NCBI GenBank assembly: GCA_963676655.2 | Contig: CAXXKX010000003.1 | Coordinates: 2,356,001 to 2,420,000, forward strand | Source of the DNA: G963676655 sp963676655 | GTDB lineage: Bacteria; Verrucomicrobiota; Lentisphaeria; Victivallales; Victivallaceae | Direction: 5' to 3' | Length of the DNA stretch: 64,000 nt | Shown: in pieces, positions 34,169 to 46,600 of the stretch | How positions within the stretch are numbered: position 1 is the stretch's first letter | How the letters are laid out: each line of letters starts with the position of its first letter | Made by a program: the position numbers and the translations under genes | The notes under the pieces: generated by a model | The model's input: the letters and a program-made list of their open reading frames with translations, nothing else | Told to the model about the DNA's origin: nothing | Database searches by the model: none

Positions 34169-35656
34169 ATGGGCATAAGAACCTGGGATCTGGTAGTTGT
34201 TATTTTGTATATGCTGGGAACCGCGGCAATTGGCGTTTATTTTTCAAAACGTAACAAAGATACGGAGGAATATTTTCTCGGCGGACGCTCATTTCCCGGA
34301 TGGGCTATCGGACTTTCCATGATTGGGACTTCAATCAGTTCAATTACTTTTCTTGCTTTGCCTGCGGCGGCTTTCGCGCTTGACTGGCGTCAAAGCAGTA
34401 CCTATCTGACCCTGCCGCTGGTATGTGCGCTTGCGGTTATTTTTTTCATTCCTATCTTTCGTAAGAAGAAAATAACTTCAGCCTATGAATATCTGGAAGA
34501 TCGTTTCGGGGCGGGAGCAAGGATTTATGGCTCAATATGTTTTCTGGTCGGGGAGTCGCTGCGCTTGGGGACGGTTCTCTTCCTGTTGTCTATACCGATC
34601 AGTCTGATGACCGGATTCGGGATTAATACGGTTATCGTTGTCACCGGGGTTTTTATCGCCTTTTATACGATTGCCGGCGGAATCGATGCGGTTATCTGGA
34701 CCGATGTAATCCAGTCGTTTGTCCTTTGGCTGGGTGGAGCTTTTGTTGTTGTGTTCTTGCTGTGCAATGTCCCGGGCGGATTCGGCGGAATCGTTGAAAC
34801 CGGGATGCAGTTCAATAAATTCAGTTTAGGGCCGCTGGATTTTGATCTGAAACAGCGGACTTTCTATGTTCTGATTATTATGGGGGTGTTTTCCTGGATG
34901 TATATGTATACCTCCAATCAGAATGTGATCCAGCGATATCTGGCTGCCAAATCCACCCGTGAAGCCCGCAAGGCAACGATTATCTGCGCATGCGGCAGTC
35001 TTCCGACCTGGTTTACTTTTTACTTTATCGGAACCAGCCTGTTTGTCTATTTTAAAAATTTTCCCGATCCGCAGGTTGCCAAAATGGCATCGGATGAGGT
35101 ATTCCCGTATTTTATCCTTAATATGCTGCCGGAAGGTATTGCCGGGTTGATCATTGCCGGGGTTCTGGCTGCTGCGATGAGTTCTCTTGATTCCAGCCTG
35201 AACTCTTTCTCGGCTATTTGCACTACAGACTTCCTGAAGCGTTTTATTGCTCCAAATAGGAGCGAACGGTTTTATATTATCAGTGCCAAGCTTTTCAGTG
35301 TTCTGGCAATGGTATTGATGATTGTCGGGGCTTTGATCTTCGCGAACATTCCCAAAGAAAGCATGTTTGACCTTGGTTTCATAATGGGAGGCTTATTGTG
35401 TATGCTGGTTTTGAGCTTTTTTATTCTCGGAATATTCTTCCCGTTTGTCAAACGCCGGGCTTTGTGGATTGGTTTTGTTACGGCTCTTCTGGTAAACATA
35501 TATTTGGTATTGTGTTATTTCAATTGGCTGCCGGAAATTCTGGACCTGAATATCCATGTCTACTGGAACAGTGTCATCTGCAAATCAACCATGATAATTG
35601 TTGCGGTTGTTACTGCACTGGTCTGGCCGGAAAAAAATTCGACGGAAACGGTGTGA
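34169..35656 (+). CDS. sodium:solute symporter (SSS family)
   Basis: A 495-aa inner-membrane protein with about 13 hydrophobic helices. Family features are YFLGGRSFPGWAIGLSMIGTSISSITF in TM1-2, FYTIAGGIDAVIWTDVIQSFVL in the centre, and AGLIIAGVLAAAMSSLDSSLNSFSA. The last Ser-rich motif marks the Na2 sodium site region. It closes the cluster AraC, lyase, pseudopilin, two propellers and esterase, so uptake of a sialic-acid-like sugar is the likely role; SSS proteins serve as sialic acid importers in several bacteria. The assignment of substrate rests on context. Confidence 0.85.
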   Translation: MGIRTWDLVVVILYMLGTAAIGVYFSKRNKDTEEYFLGGRSFPGWAIGLSMIGTSISSITFLALPAAAFALDWRQSSTYLTLPLVCALAVIFFIPIFRKKKITSAYEYLEDRFGAGARIYGSICFLVGESLRLGTVLFLLSIPISLMTGFGINTVIVVTGVFIAFYTIAGGIDAVIWTDVIQSFVLWLGGAFVVVFLLCNVPGGFGGIVETGMQFNKFSLGPLDFDLKQRTFYVLIIMGVFSWMYMYTSNQNVIQRYLAAKSTREARKATIICACGSLPTWFTFYFIGTSLFVYFKNFPDPQVAKMASDEVFPYFILNMLPEGIAGLIIAGVLAAAMSSLDSSLNSFSAICTTDFLKRFIAPNRSERFYIISAKLFSVLAMVLMIVGALIFANIPKESMFDLGFIMGGLLCMLVLSFFILGIFFPFVKRRALWIGFVTALLVNIYLVLCYFNWLPEILDLNIHVYWNSVICKSTMIIVAVVTALVWPEKNSTETV

Positions 35657-35664
35657 AGCATAAA

Positions 35665-35711
35665 CCGGAAATCTTTATTATTGATAGCATTGATAATTTA
35701 TGATTTGCCGG
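35665..35711 (+). terminator. possible weak terminator after the symporter gene
   Basis: Interrupted hairpin: CCGG, AAATC and ATTAT pair in order with ATAAT, GATTT and CCGG, with small internal loops. No T-tract follows, so Rho-independent termination is doubtful. Confidence 0.3.
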
Positions 35712-36236
35712 TCGTCGAATATTCCTATTCCTTATAATTATAAGAGCAGATGTGCAGATCAGCTGATTATTGCATAATTCTTTTTGTCAAATGTCTAAAA
35801 GCTGCGACTTTGATGGTGAATAAAAAAAACTTCATCCAAAAATTACAAAAATAAAATAAATATCAAATAAATAGTGTTTATGTTTTTTTAATAAAATATT
35901 ATGATTAGAATACTGTAAAGCCAGCAAAAAATATTTATTACAGCATACAATTATCTAGTCCACATATATATTAGGAACTGCAATGATTGTAAATTTCAAT
36001 TTTAATTCAAAAAAAAGACAAAAAAATAAAAACAAGGAAAAAAAGGTCTACTAAAATTAAGCTAAAAGTTTTGCCGGTTATAGACTTAAGAGGTGTTTTT
36101 TGTACCTCAAAATGAGGTGGAGAGGTTTTTATATTAAAAAAAACGCTATATTTTTTGAAAAAAAACTGACTTTTCGCAAAAAAAAGCTTGATTTCAATAA
36201 ATTGCAAGTTTATAGTTAAGTAAGGTCTTCTACTTT

Positions 36237-36260
36237 CAGATACTGATACTAGAGTATCTG
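36237..36260. repeat. perfect inverted repeat CAGATACT-N8-AGTATCTG
   Basis: Eight-base arms with an eight-base spacer GATACTAG that itself repeats GATACT. It lies about 500 bp upstream of the secretion locus. It has the size of a dimeric regulator site. Confidence 0.45.
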
Positions 36261-36350
36261 ACAAGAGGATTTAAGGTTGTTAAATGCGTTTCATTTTACA
36301 GGTTTTTTAAAACCGGTAATATGGAAAGCATTTGTTTGTGACCCATAAAA

Positions 36351-36611
36351 GAGGGTAATAAATAAGGATGTAAGGTAATATTTTTTTTAAAAATATTCAA
36401 TAATGCGCGTGAGATAATTAAATTACGTATGAACTATATGTAATTTATAATCACTCGAGGGTAATAAATAAGGAAGTATTTAATACTATTTTTTAGGAGG
36501 AATAGTTTATTAATGATTAGCAGCGACATAATGTTTGCATTGCCAGTGGCTATGAACGCTGATGTTATGTATCATTTTGCCATGTGTTCTATTTCGAATT
36601 AATAAATAAGG
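36351..36611 (+). repeat. direct repeats GAGGGTAATAAATAAGGA
   Basis: Two exact 18-bp copies at 36351-36368 and 36457-36474 and a 12-base partial copy (TAATAAATAAGG) at 36600-36611. The spacing is 106 and about 140 bp. All three read toward the operon at 36756. They could be regulator sites or duplicated ribosome-binding-like segments. Confidence 0.5.
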
Positions 36612-36755
36612 GGGATGGTATGATAAAACTTCATTCAACAAAGAAATTAAAATTTATATTACAACTTCTATCATAAGAGGGAGGTGGCTTGGAGAAAAGA
36701 TTTTCATTAATAAAGTAAATTTATTAACAACACTAACAAAATAAAGGAAATAAGC

Positions 36756-37022
36756 ATGCAAAAAAAAGAAATTTTCGCAGACGGGATCGGACAAATTCAT
36801 TTCGCAGGTGGAATGGTGCGTTATGATTTTGTTACTCTTCAGCCGGAAGAAGGTAAAGATCCGGTTCCGCAATCAAATATTCGTGTTATTATGCCTCCTC
36901 AAGGTTTCTTGAACGCTTTCAATTCAATGCAGCAGCTGATTGATAAACTGCTTGATGCTGGTGTCTTGCAGAAAAACGAAGCGGCAGCTCCCGCAGCTGA
37001 TGATAAAAAGAAGAAAAAATAA
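36756..37022 (+). CDS. small conserved-looking protein preceding the secretion locus
   Basis: An 88-aa protein without signal peptide. The core reads EIFADGIGQIHFAGGMVRYDF, then PQSNIRVIMPPQGFLNAFNSMQQLIDKLLDAGVL. This suggests a small beta sheet followed by one amphipathic helix, and a low-complexity tail ending in five lysines. The pattern is reminiscent of short DUF3467-like proteins, but I cannot confirm the family. AAAGGAAATAAGC precedes the ATG. It is first in the operon with the 181-aa gene (13-bp gap) and the giant protein, so it may be a cytoplasmic chaperone or regulator of the exported protein. That role is inference. Confidence 0.7.
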   Translation: MQKKEIFADGIGQIHFAGGMVRYDFVTLQPEEGKDPVPQSNIRVIMPPQGFLNAFNSMQQLIDKLLDAGVLQKNEAAAPAADDKKKKK

Positions 37023-37034
37023 ATTTAATATACC

Positions 37035-37580
37035 ATGCTAAGTTTGATTAAACACGGTTCTCCAATTCAGTCCAGTGAATTTATTTCGATGAATTCTCTG
37101 GCTTTTCCCGTTTCAGGATCTTATGATTCCGATGCAGGTATTGATTGGCAAACTATGTCTTTAATTACGATGCATGATTTATTCTCGCATATTTCCGACC
37201 AGTCACAATTCACGCTCCAACAGGACTCCGCTTTTATCGCTGGTTTTCAGTCCAGTCAAGAAAAATCAATTTCTCTTGCCTGCTTGAAAGTCAGCGATGC
37301 TGATGCATTGTCTTTTTTCGAAAAGACAAACTCAGTTTTGAGCGATGATATTTATTTTAGTATCGAAGTCCCGTTTGAGCAGGCTTCGGCCGATTACTGG
37401 CTGATCATTGACTCCGGGCGAGCGGAGTCTTTTATCGTTACTGTTTTCGGGATGCTTAATCCCGAAGACGACGGATTGCAGATCACCAATCAGATGTCGC
37501 GCTGCTTCTTACGCCAGAGGAGTGAGAGTATCGGCACCGGCAGGATGATTTGCCTTCTGAAACAGCAATTCAATTTATAA
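37035..37580 (+). CDS. unknown protein in the giant-protein operon
   Basis: A 181-aa cytoplasmic-looking protein with no signal peptide or membrane span. Sequence features: a Ser-rich N-terminus (SPIQSSEFISMNSLAFPVSG), an alternating beta pattern (FIAGFQSSQEKSISLACLKVSD), a mid-region YFSIEVPFEQ and SADYWLIIDSG, and a C-terminus rich in Arg and Gln. I do not recognise the family. The ATG lacks a strong Shine-Dalgarno sequence and lies 13 bp after the previous stop, so coupling is likely. It is followed 44 bp later by the giant gene. A dedicated accessory to secretion is plausible only by location. Confidence 0.65.
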   Translation: MLSLIKHGSPIQSSEFISMNSLAFPVSGSYDSDAGIDWQTMSLITMHDLFSHISDQSQFTLQQDSAFIAGFQSSQEKSISLACLKVSDADALSFFEKTNSVLSDDIYFSIEVPFEQASADYWLIIDSGRAESFIVTVFGMLNPEDDGLQITNQMSRCFLRQRSESIGTGRMICLLKQQFNL

Positions 37581-37624
37581 CATAAACCCAAATGAAGCAA
37601 CTAACAAATTAAGGAGTTTGCATC

Positions 37625-40600
37625 ATGGCTATCACTAACAAATCAACCAATCCGTACTATCTGGTAGACCCGGTAACCTATGCGGAATTCGCAGACAAAA
37701 TTGTCGTTTTGTCATCTCTAGTTGAATCTGCTCAACTTATCGCTTCTGGCAACGGTGTTGTCAAACTTGTTGCCGCGGATATTAATACGGATGTCACTGG
37801 GAATAATAATATTACTCTCACAAATATGACCGTCAGGCAGGATGTCTATGGCGGCGTTATTGTTTCTAGCAGTGCTAACCCGGCAAAACCGAAAATCTCT
37901 AAGAAATATATTGATACCGTGACCGCTGAATTGACTGGCGACACCAGTGTAACTATTCAGAATGGCGTCTACAGGGATGTCTACGGCGGCGGTGCCGGCT
38001 TCAACTCCACTGTTACCGGTGATTCCGTTGTTAACTATTACGGCGGTAATGCAAAAGCGATTTACGGCGGCGGTAGCGATGGCGCGATAACTGAAGGTGA
38101 TACCTTTGTTAATATTATCGGCAGCCCGGCCAGCGGCAGAATCAGCAAAATCTACGGCGGCGGTAAAGACGCCACTGTTGTTGGTAATACGACTGTTACT
38201 TTCGGGTCTGATGCCAACCTGATCAATTTCACCGGAACCGTTTACGGCGGTGGTAAAGGTAAAAAATCTATTGTCGGCGGTACCCGTACTCTGGTTTTTG
38301 ATAATTACTCCGGTGATTTCAATGCTTCAATCAAAGATTTCACCAACATTCAATTCGTCGGTTCAACTACTGTAACCGTTAATAAGAAACTTGATAAGAG
38401 CGTTTCAGGCGCGATTTACGAGTTCGTATTGACCGATGAATCTCTGCAGAATGTCAATGCGATGCTGACTCTGACCAAGAAACATGATGCCATCAACAAT
38501 GTTGTTGTCACCATCGAATCTCAGGAAATGGTTGAAAGCGGCGGCACCGTATACCTCATCGAAAGCAGCTTCTTCCGTACTGCCAGTTCTTTCAACGCCA
38601 GCACCGTTCTGGTTCAGAACAGCAGCGGACAGCAAATCAGTGAGGTCGCCTATAATATCATTTATGAATTCGACAAGAAAGAAGGCGGCAGTGTCGCAAT
38701 CGAATATCTCGGCGGCAATCTGATCCTTGATGGAACTGAAACCGAAAAAGTTATCCTCTCTGACGCTGATGACGAAGTTAACATTGTTGGCGGAACTCTG
38801 ATGGCGGGTCTTGATACTGACGGTGGTGACGATATCGTCAATGTTCAGAGCGGTTCAACCGTCAATGGTGGTATTAACACCGGAGAAGGTGATGATACCC
38901 TGTACATTCAAAAAGATACTCAGGTCAACGGTTACATCAATATGGATGGCGGCAATGACCGTCTGGTCGTCAATGAAAGCGCCAGTCTCAGTTCTGACGT
39001 TATTATGGGCGATGGCGAAAACACCATTGACGTAAACCGCTATGCCACTATCACCGGCAGAATCATCCTCGAAGATGGTTCGACTAATACCATTTACGTT
39101 AAAGGCGGCGGTATTTCCGGTATTGACAGCGGTGACAGCACTACTACCAATACCTTCATCTTTGACGGGTTCTACAATAACAGCTATGTCTGCTCAGACT
39201 ATTGTGATTTTGATTTCTATGCAGAATCTGGCGGCGTTGGTTCCTGGCAGGAAGTTTTTATCCCGGACTATGACTACTATGACAACGGATACTATATTTC
39301 AGTATTTGTCAGTGATGACCTGATTCTTGGGGACTCCCAGGATACGGTTACTTTCAATTCCTATGCAACTGTTTCCAATATCATAATGGGTGGCGGCGAT
39401 GACGTCTTGACTCTTAAAGATGATTCATTCGTTGATGACTCCATTTACCTCGGAGACGGTAATGACCTGTTGACTGTTGATAGAGGCGCAACCTTCAATT
39501 CATACAGTTCAATTGATGTTGGTGACGGCAACGACGTTGTTATCCTGAACCAGGCGTTCAGCGGTCAGATTTTTGCCACTGAAGGCGAAAATGTTATTGT
39601 CGCCGGAACTGATATGACTCTTGACGCCGCCAACCTGAACCTGGGTTCAACCGGTTCTGTCCTGGTTATAGAAAATGGCGCTACCGTTGAGATTGACGGC
39701 ATGTCCTACGGCAATTTCCTGACTGTCCAGAATGATGCGGTTTACCTTGACCAAAATGCGTCAGTCATCAGCCACGGCAGGCAGTATATTCAGAACTACA
39801 CCGGCACCCTGACCGTTGTCGATAATAATTTGATTATTGCCGCTTCTGTTGTCGCTCCGACTGCAGTTGCTCCATACATTTATTTGATTGATGAAGATAT
39901 TGAAGTCGACTCCTCTGAAATCTACGGCAATGGCGATTTGACTGTTCAAGAAGGCGCTACTGTTCTTGAGAGTGAATTGGAATTTGACGGTGATGCTGAT
40001 ATTGACGGTACTGTTGACACTTCCGACTTGACTGCCGCTAGCGCGACAATCGGTGCAACTGGTTTGGTAGTTGATAGCACAGTTGATGTCACTGGCGACG
40101 TGGATGTCGACGGAACTGTTGAAACCAGTGATCTGATCGCTGGCGGCGCGGTTAACATTAACGGTATAGTTCAAGACAGCACCGTTAGTGCTAATGCCAT
40201 CAATGTTGATGGAACTGTTGAAGACAGCGCTCTTACTGCTACCTGGATCAATGTTAACGTCGCTGAACTGACCGGTTCTCTGACTGCAACTACGGGCGAT
40301 GTTGACTTTTCAGTTGATTTCTTCAATGATGCTCTGAGTGTCGATGCTCCTCGGATTGAATTGACCACTGATGGCATCCTGGTAACGATCGGTACTACTA
40401 CCGCTACTGATTTCAATATAGCTGAAGATGCTATCCTTTATGTCGCCGCTCCTACTGATGCGGATGAATATGCCGTACTGGGTAATGTGGCGACTTCCAT
40501 TGATACCTTGGCTTTAGGCCTTGATAACATGGATCTTATCATGACTGGCGGCATTGATGCCGGCGCTACTGTTACTTTCAATACCAATGAAGTTACTTTT

Positions 40601-43600
40601 ATTTCAACTGAAGGTAGTCTTTTTGACGGCAGTGCGATTCTGGAAGGAGATAATAAATTCATTATCAGCACTGATTCATGGCTTGACTGGCAGCAGTTGA
40701 CCATTAATGGCACTCTTGGCTTTATCCTGGGTGAAGACGCTCTTTTCTCAATCGACGGTTATGTTGATGTCGATCCGATGTCTACAATTGTTGATCAGAC
40801 TGTTTTCGGACAGAACTCAGTTCTCGCTCTTGGCGAATGGATTTATATCCAGGATTGGAACGCAACCTTTGATTTGACCGCTACTACAAACCTGTTTCCG
40901 CAAAGCGGAACCAATTTGGAATGGAACAATGTCCATATTGTTGAAAACGCGGTTATCTGGGGAGCTGTTTCCCTTGATGACGATGCCAATGAACTGGTCG
41001 TAAGCGATGGAGTTGTAATCAATGGCAATACTGCTCTCTATGATTACGCTGCTATTCTTGCGCTTGGTGGTAATGATATTATCACCGTCGGGGCTGCTGT
41101 TATTAATGGTACTATCAATGGTGGTGAAGGTGATAACGAATTAACCTTGGACGGTACCGAAGTCAACACGGCGATCAATCAGGGCGTTCCCGCGATTCAA
41201 ATGGGTAGCGGCACTGACGATATCATGATCACCGACTCCACAATCAATGGTGATATTGAGACGGGTGCCGGTGCTGATACACTGATCATCGATCCGACTA
41301 CCATCATTGGCGACATTGATATGGGCAGCGAAAATGACTATACCGAAATCGTTGATTCAGACGTTACTGGTAACATTTTCGGCGGCGAAGGCGACGACAC
41401 ATTGGTTGTTGAATCATCTACTGTTGTTGGTGATATTGATCTCGGCGCCGGCGATGATGGCACCGTACTGGATGATGAAGGCGTACAACTGGTCAACCGG
41501 ATCAGCGCTTCCACTATCGAAGGCAATGTCAATACCGGTGCTGGCGCTGATACTCTGGTCGTTGAAAATGCTTCGACGATTGAAGGCGATATCGATGCAG
41601 CAGATGATGGTGATACCATTTCTCTGTTGGGTGGCTCTTCCGTTAATAATATTGATCTTGGCGATGGTGGCAATGATCTTACAATTACCGCTTCAACCGT
41701 CGAGAATGATGTTCTTGGTGGTGCCGACAGTGATGATGTTGCCCTTTCTGACGGTGCTATTGTCAGAGGCGATGTCGTCCTCGGCGATGGCGCTAACACT
41801 GCAGCTGTTGTTAATTCTGAAATCGTTGGCGCCCTCCTCGGCGGTTCCGGCAACGATGAAGTCACTCTGACAACTGCGGTTATCGGCGGCGGTATCGATC
41901 TCGGTTCCGGCGGCGATAACGATATTCTCTCCGGCGGCGCAACTGTCACCGGCGATGTTGTCATGGGGACTCAGCAGGTTCTTGATGAACTTGATATTCC
42001 GATCGTTCCGTGGGATACCACTGCAAACAACGATGTAATTGTTGATGGCGGTACCCTTGATATTGAAGGCAGTCTCCTGATGGCTGGTGCAACTAATGAT
42101 GTTAGTGCTACCAATGCTGGAGTCCTTGATGTTTCTGTTGACCTCAATATGCGCGCTAATGACAATCAAATTTTAATTGATGGCATGGGCGAAGTTGTTG
42201 TCGGTGGAAATATTAATATGACTGCTGTAAATAATACGGTAAACGAGATTTCGGTAGTCAGTCCTGATCTTGAGACTGGTGACACTGAAGTAATTGATAC
42301 TCTTTCGAGTTCTGTTACTGCAACCGCCATTAATATGACCAGTGAAGATGAAAATATTGTTGAGGCTTATGATATTGCCCTGGAAGAGGACGAGTCCTTG
42401 ACTGTTAATAATATTTTCAATACCATTTCTGCCACTGGCGGTCTGACTCAGGATGGCGTTGATAACGAGCTTAAGTTTAATATGGCCGGCAGTGTTGATG
42501 GTGAATATGATACCAACGTCCACTTGCAGTCAATATTGAATATAGGTACTGTTGATATGTTATTGGAAGCTCCGGTTGTTCAGACTGGCGCGATGTGGAA
42601 TGATGCTCAATTCAATTTCTCCCTTGATGCGATTGGCGAAGGGGATATTGTATTGAGTGGCCCGGTAAGCATTGTAGCCGTTGGCGGAATTACAATGGAG
42701 AGTTCCAACAGTAACGAGCTGGAAGCTTTGGTAGATTTACATGCTGGAAATCAGGCTGTAGTTGATTTGAACAACCAAACGGTTGAAATTTCAATCGGCG
42801 GCATTGACATGACATCAAACGACGCCGGATTTAATGGAATTGAACTGGGTGTTAAAGAAACAGTTGATGGCGCCGTAACAGGTGAAATCCGCAATGCTGA
42901 TAATGCTTCAGTTACAGTTGACGGCTCAATTAGTATGGTTGGTATTGGTTCAACTAATAATCTTGATATTTTTAACGATGTAACCATTACTGGTCCTATC
43001 GTTATGGGTGATGTTATCGGTGACGATGTTTCGCTTGTAAATAACCTTAACGTTTTCGATCCGGGCAGCATTGAAAGTAATCAGGTTACTCTTATTGCCC
43101 AGACCAACAATGTTGTTCTTGACGGTTCCGGAACTATCAACGACATGATTGATATTTACGGCGGCAGTAACTCACTGGATGTCGGTGCGGATGTTATCGT
43201 CAATGACGTCGTATCATTCGGCAGCATTTATGATACTGACATGATTGGCATTGAAGATTATCTGATCGTTAAAAACACTGATAATACAGTTAATATCTAT
43301 GGCAAAGTAGGTGGCATTGACACGACGGTGGATCTCGGTGGTCCCCTTGGTACGGTTAATGACTCTGCCGATACCATTTATGTTTCCGGTACTGTTAACG
43401 AGATTGCAGATAAGGCGCCTCTGGCGATCATAACCGGTAACGGGGATGATAGTCTTACCATTGAAGGCGGTCTGGTTGACGGCGATGTCAAGATGGGGGA
43501 TTTCTCTACCGGCGGAGCCGGCACGAATATCATTGATATTGACTCCACTGCTACCGAGTCCGGCGTTATTGACGGCAACGTCGTAATGGAATCAGACAGC

Positions 43601-46600
43601 TTTAACCAGGTATCTATTGACGGCGCGGTTGTCACCAGCGCTTTGGATAGAGATACTGAAGTTAGAGCATCCATTAGCGGAAGTCTCTCAATGAAGGCTG
43701 AAGGTAGTGGTGTCGGTACTAATGATTTGAATATCGGTATTGCCGCTTCTATCCTTGGTGCGGTTACCATGACTGCGGATGGAATGACGACGAATGATGT
43801 CGATGTCAATGCCGATTGGCTTAAAGAGTATGTCAGCGGTCCGAATCCCGGTCAGTTCAATGGTACTTCCGACGTTCTGTCATTGACCATGGAATGCGAA
43901 ACTAATACCGTTGACGTCAACACCGGTACTTTCATTATTACTGAAGCTGACGGAGTTATCGGTCTCTCAATGACCCAGGGTGATATGTCTGACGGTGGAA
44001 CCAATACCCTGACAATTACCGACCAGTCGGCAATGGTAATGAGTCCGGATGCCTTGACTGCTGGAGCCGGTCGCTCAAACATTCTCATGGGTAACCTGGA
44101 CGACACTCCTGATGTTGACGATAATTATACATATTATCAAGTGCTGATGGAAGGTGATCTTGAAGATTATTACTTCCTGTCAAGCACCATACCCGGAACT
44201 ACTTTCTATGACACCGATGTGAATACGATCTCTATCGGCGGCAAATTACGGACCGGCGATACTCTGATGATCGGTATTGACAATAATATCGATGTTTTAG
44301 GTCCTGCTGATACCAGTGTTCCGGGCGCTTATTTGCCTGGCGATGACCCGCTCTTGTTCGAGCGTGCTCTCTTCGAGGCTGAAGCGGTAACTCAAATGGG
44401 TGAAACCAACTCGATCTCTGCTGATACAGCTAATCCTGGCGATACGGCTGAAGCCGGTCTTGCAGCGGTTGTCACTGGCGACATTCTGCAATATGGCATT
44501 GAGTCTGCAACCGATATCCTTGGCACTGATCTGGATGTCGCTACTGAGAACAGCGTGAATATTGCTACCAACGCATGGTTGGACAGCGGTGCGATTACTC
44601 AGCAAGCTTCTGAAAGCAATTCAATTGAAGTTTCAGGTTTTGAAACTCCTGCTCCGCTCGGCGGTTACCAGGCGACCATTACGCAAAGCCTGATTGACGG
44701 CCCGATCGCGCAAACTGCGACTGACGGAAGCAACTTGGCTGACCTTTATACAACTAATGTTAATGGTGCAATTACTCAGATTGCCTTAACAACCAATGAG
44801 TTGTATGTCGATGGCGAAGTTCTGCCGGCTAATTTTGACGCGACTACCCTGTATGCGGCGACTCTGCCGGTTGTCAGCACTGTTAACGGTGCAATCAGTC
44901 AGGATGCTTCCAGCGGTGATAATACTATTGAACTCTACGTTGCGAACGTAAACGGCGGAATTGACCAGGATACCTACTACGGCAACAATAGTCTTATCTC
45001 TGACGGCGTTGTCCTTCCGGTTATTACTGGTGTAATATCTGGTGATGATGTTCTGCTGCAGGCTGCTGCTCCGGTAGAAAGCGTCATTGGCGGTGCAATC
45101 GACCAGTACACAGTTGCCGGCAGCAATTATATTAATCTGCAGCTGACCGACGTTAGCGCCGGCATTTCTCAGAATGCCTTGGGTGATAACACTCTGCTTG
45201 CTATCGGACAATTGATCGATACCGGTTTTGTTGCCGTTATCGGTGACAATGCCGATGGTTCTCAGTCTGTCCTTCAGGGTAAAGAACAGGTTGTCGCTGA
45301 TATTGGCGGAAATGTTCAAATGGACTCTGTGTATGGCGATAACACTGCGAACCTGAAATCTGCCAGTGTAAACGGCACGTTTACACAGAACGCATATGAT
45401 GGCTATAATGATCTGGAATTGGGCGGTATTATCAGCGGTGCTGTTACGCAGTATGCTTATGAGTATAACTATATATCTGCTACAGGTACCTGGGCATATG
45501 CCGCGGTTGGTCCTGATGCCGGTGCGGTCAATGAAGTTGTTCTTGACGATATCCTTGACCCGACTATTGTTCTCGAAAGTTCCGTTGCAAGCATTTCGCA
45601 GGAATCTGTAGATTCAGCCAATAGTACCAGCTTGACACTCACCGATGTTGTCGGTGATATCACCCAGTTGGCCCCGACTAACAGCAACAATCTGGGTATT
45701 ACCGGTACTTATGTCCCGGCACTCTATGCAGGCGCCGGTTATGCCAATGAAGACGAACTCCTCATTGACAGACAGGCTGTTTACTCAAATGTTGGCGGCA
45801 GCGTCACTCAGGACGGCGGCAACAACAACGCGTCCATGACAATGGTGCAAATTGATGGTAGTGTCGAACAGGACGGCGTCGGATATAACGGCCTTGGCAT
45901 AAGTGGTTTAATAGCGTCTGAAGGTCCGATACTTCAGCCCGGCGGCCCTGGAACTGAACAGTTCCTCGAAGTTCAGGCAGAAGTTTTCCAGAGCTCAGTC
46001 GGTGGTGAAGTCATTCAGACTTCATCTAACTTCTCGAATTATGCCGACTTGAACTACGTTACTACTGGTAATGTTACTCAGACCGCTTCACAAACCAATA
46101 CCCTTGAGGTAACCGGTTATGTCATTCCTGAGATCCTCGGTATTGATGCTGGCGGAATAGTCGATGGTAAAGTTCTCCAGGCTGAAACTACCGTATTGAG
46201 CGAAATCGGCAATGTCATTCAGGAATCACAGATTGCTGATGACGGTGCATACGGTGTTCTTAATAATGCGTCCTTCGATCTGACTGATGTCGGTGATGTA
46301 ACTCAGTCTAATGTTTGGGAAGGAGTCAATCAGGGTCAGATAATCAACGATATAGTATTCCAGGACAGCCTTGGCGGTAATGTCTCTCAGACTACCATCA
46401 ACGGTACAAATGATCTGGATATCCTTGACAGTACTGTCGGGACTGTTGACATGAACTCTACCAACGGTTCAAACAGTCTTTATATCGATCCGAGCATTGT
46501 CAGCGATATCGTCATGAACGCCGGTATCGATAATACTCTGGAAGCGCTGGGCGAATACACTCCGGCTGGGACTCCGACTCAGCCTGGTGGTCCTGGTACT

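Larger units (their letters stand above)
35657..36755. other. 1.1-kb AT-rich non-coding region upstream of the secretion locus
   Basis: No convincing gene. It is markedly AT-rich with long A and T runs. Recognisable structure: a composite hairpin just after the symporter gene (35665-35711); an eight-base perfect inverted repeat CAGATACT/AGTATCTG (36237-36260); the palindrome GGTTTTTTAAAACC (36301-36314); an exact 18-bp direct repeat GAGGGTAATAAATAAGGA at 36351 and 36457, with a shorter third copy TAATAAATAAGG at 36600. Size and structure suggest a long regulated 5' region for the giant-protein operon that starts at 36756. Confidence 0.55.

Noticed and set aside
36007..36264. Reverse-strand 85-aa frame in the AT-rich region
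   Set aside because: Phe/Lys/Leu-rich low-complexity translation of A/T runs without a ribosome binding site.
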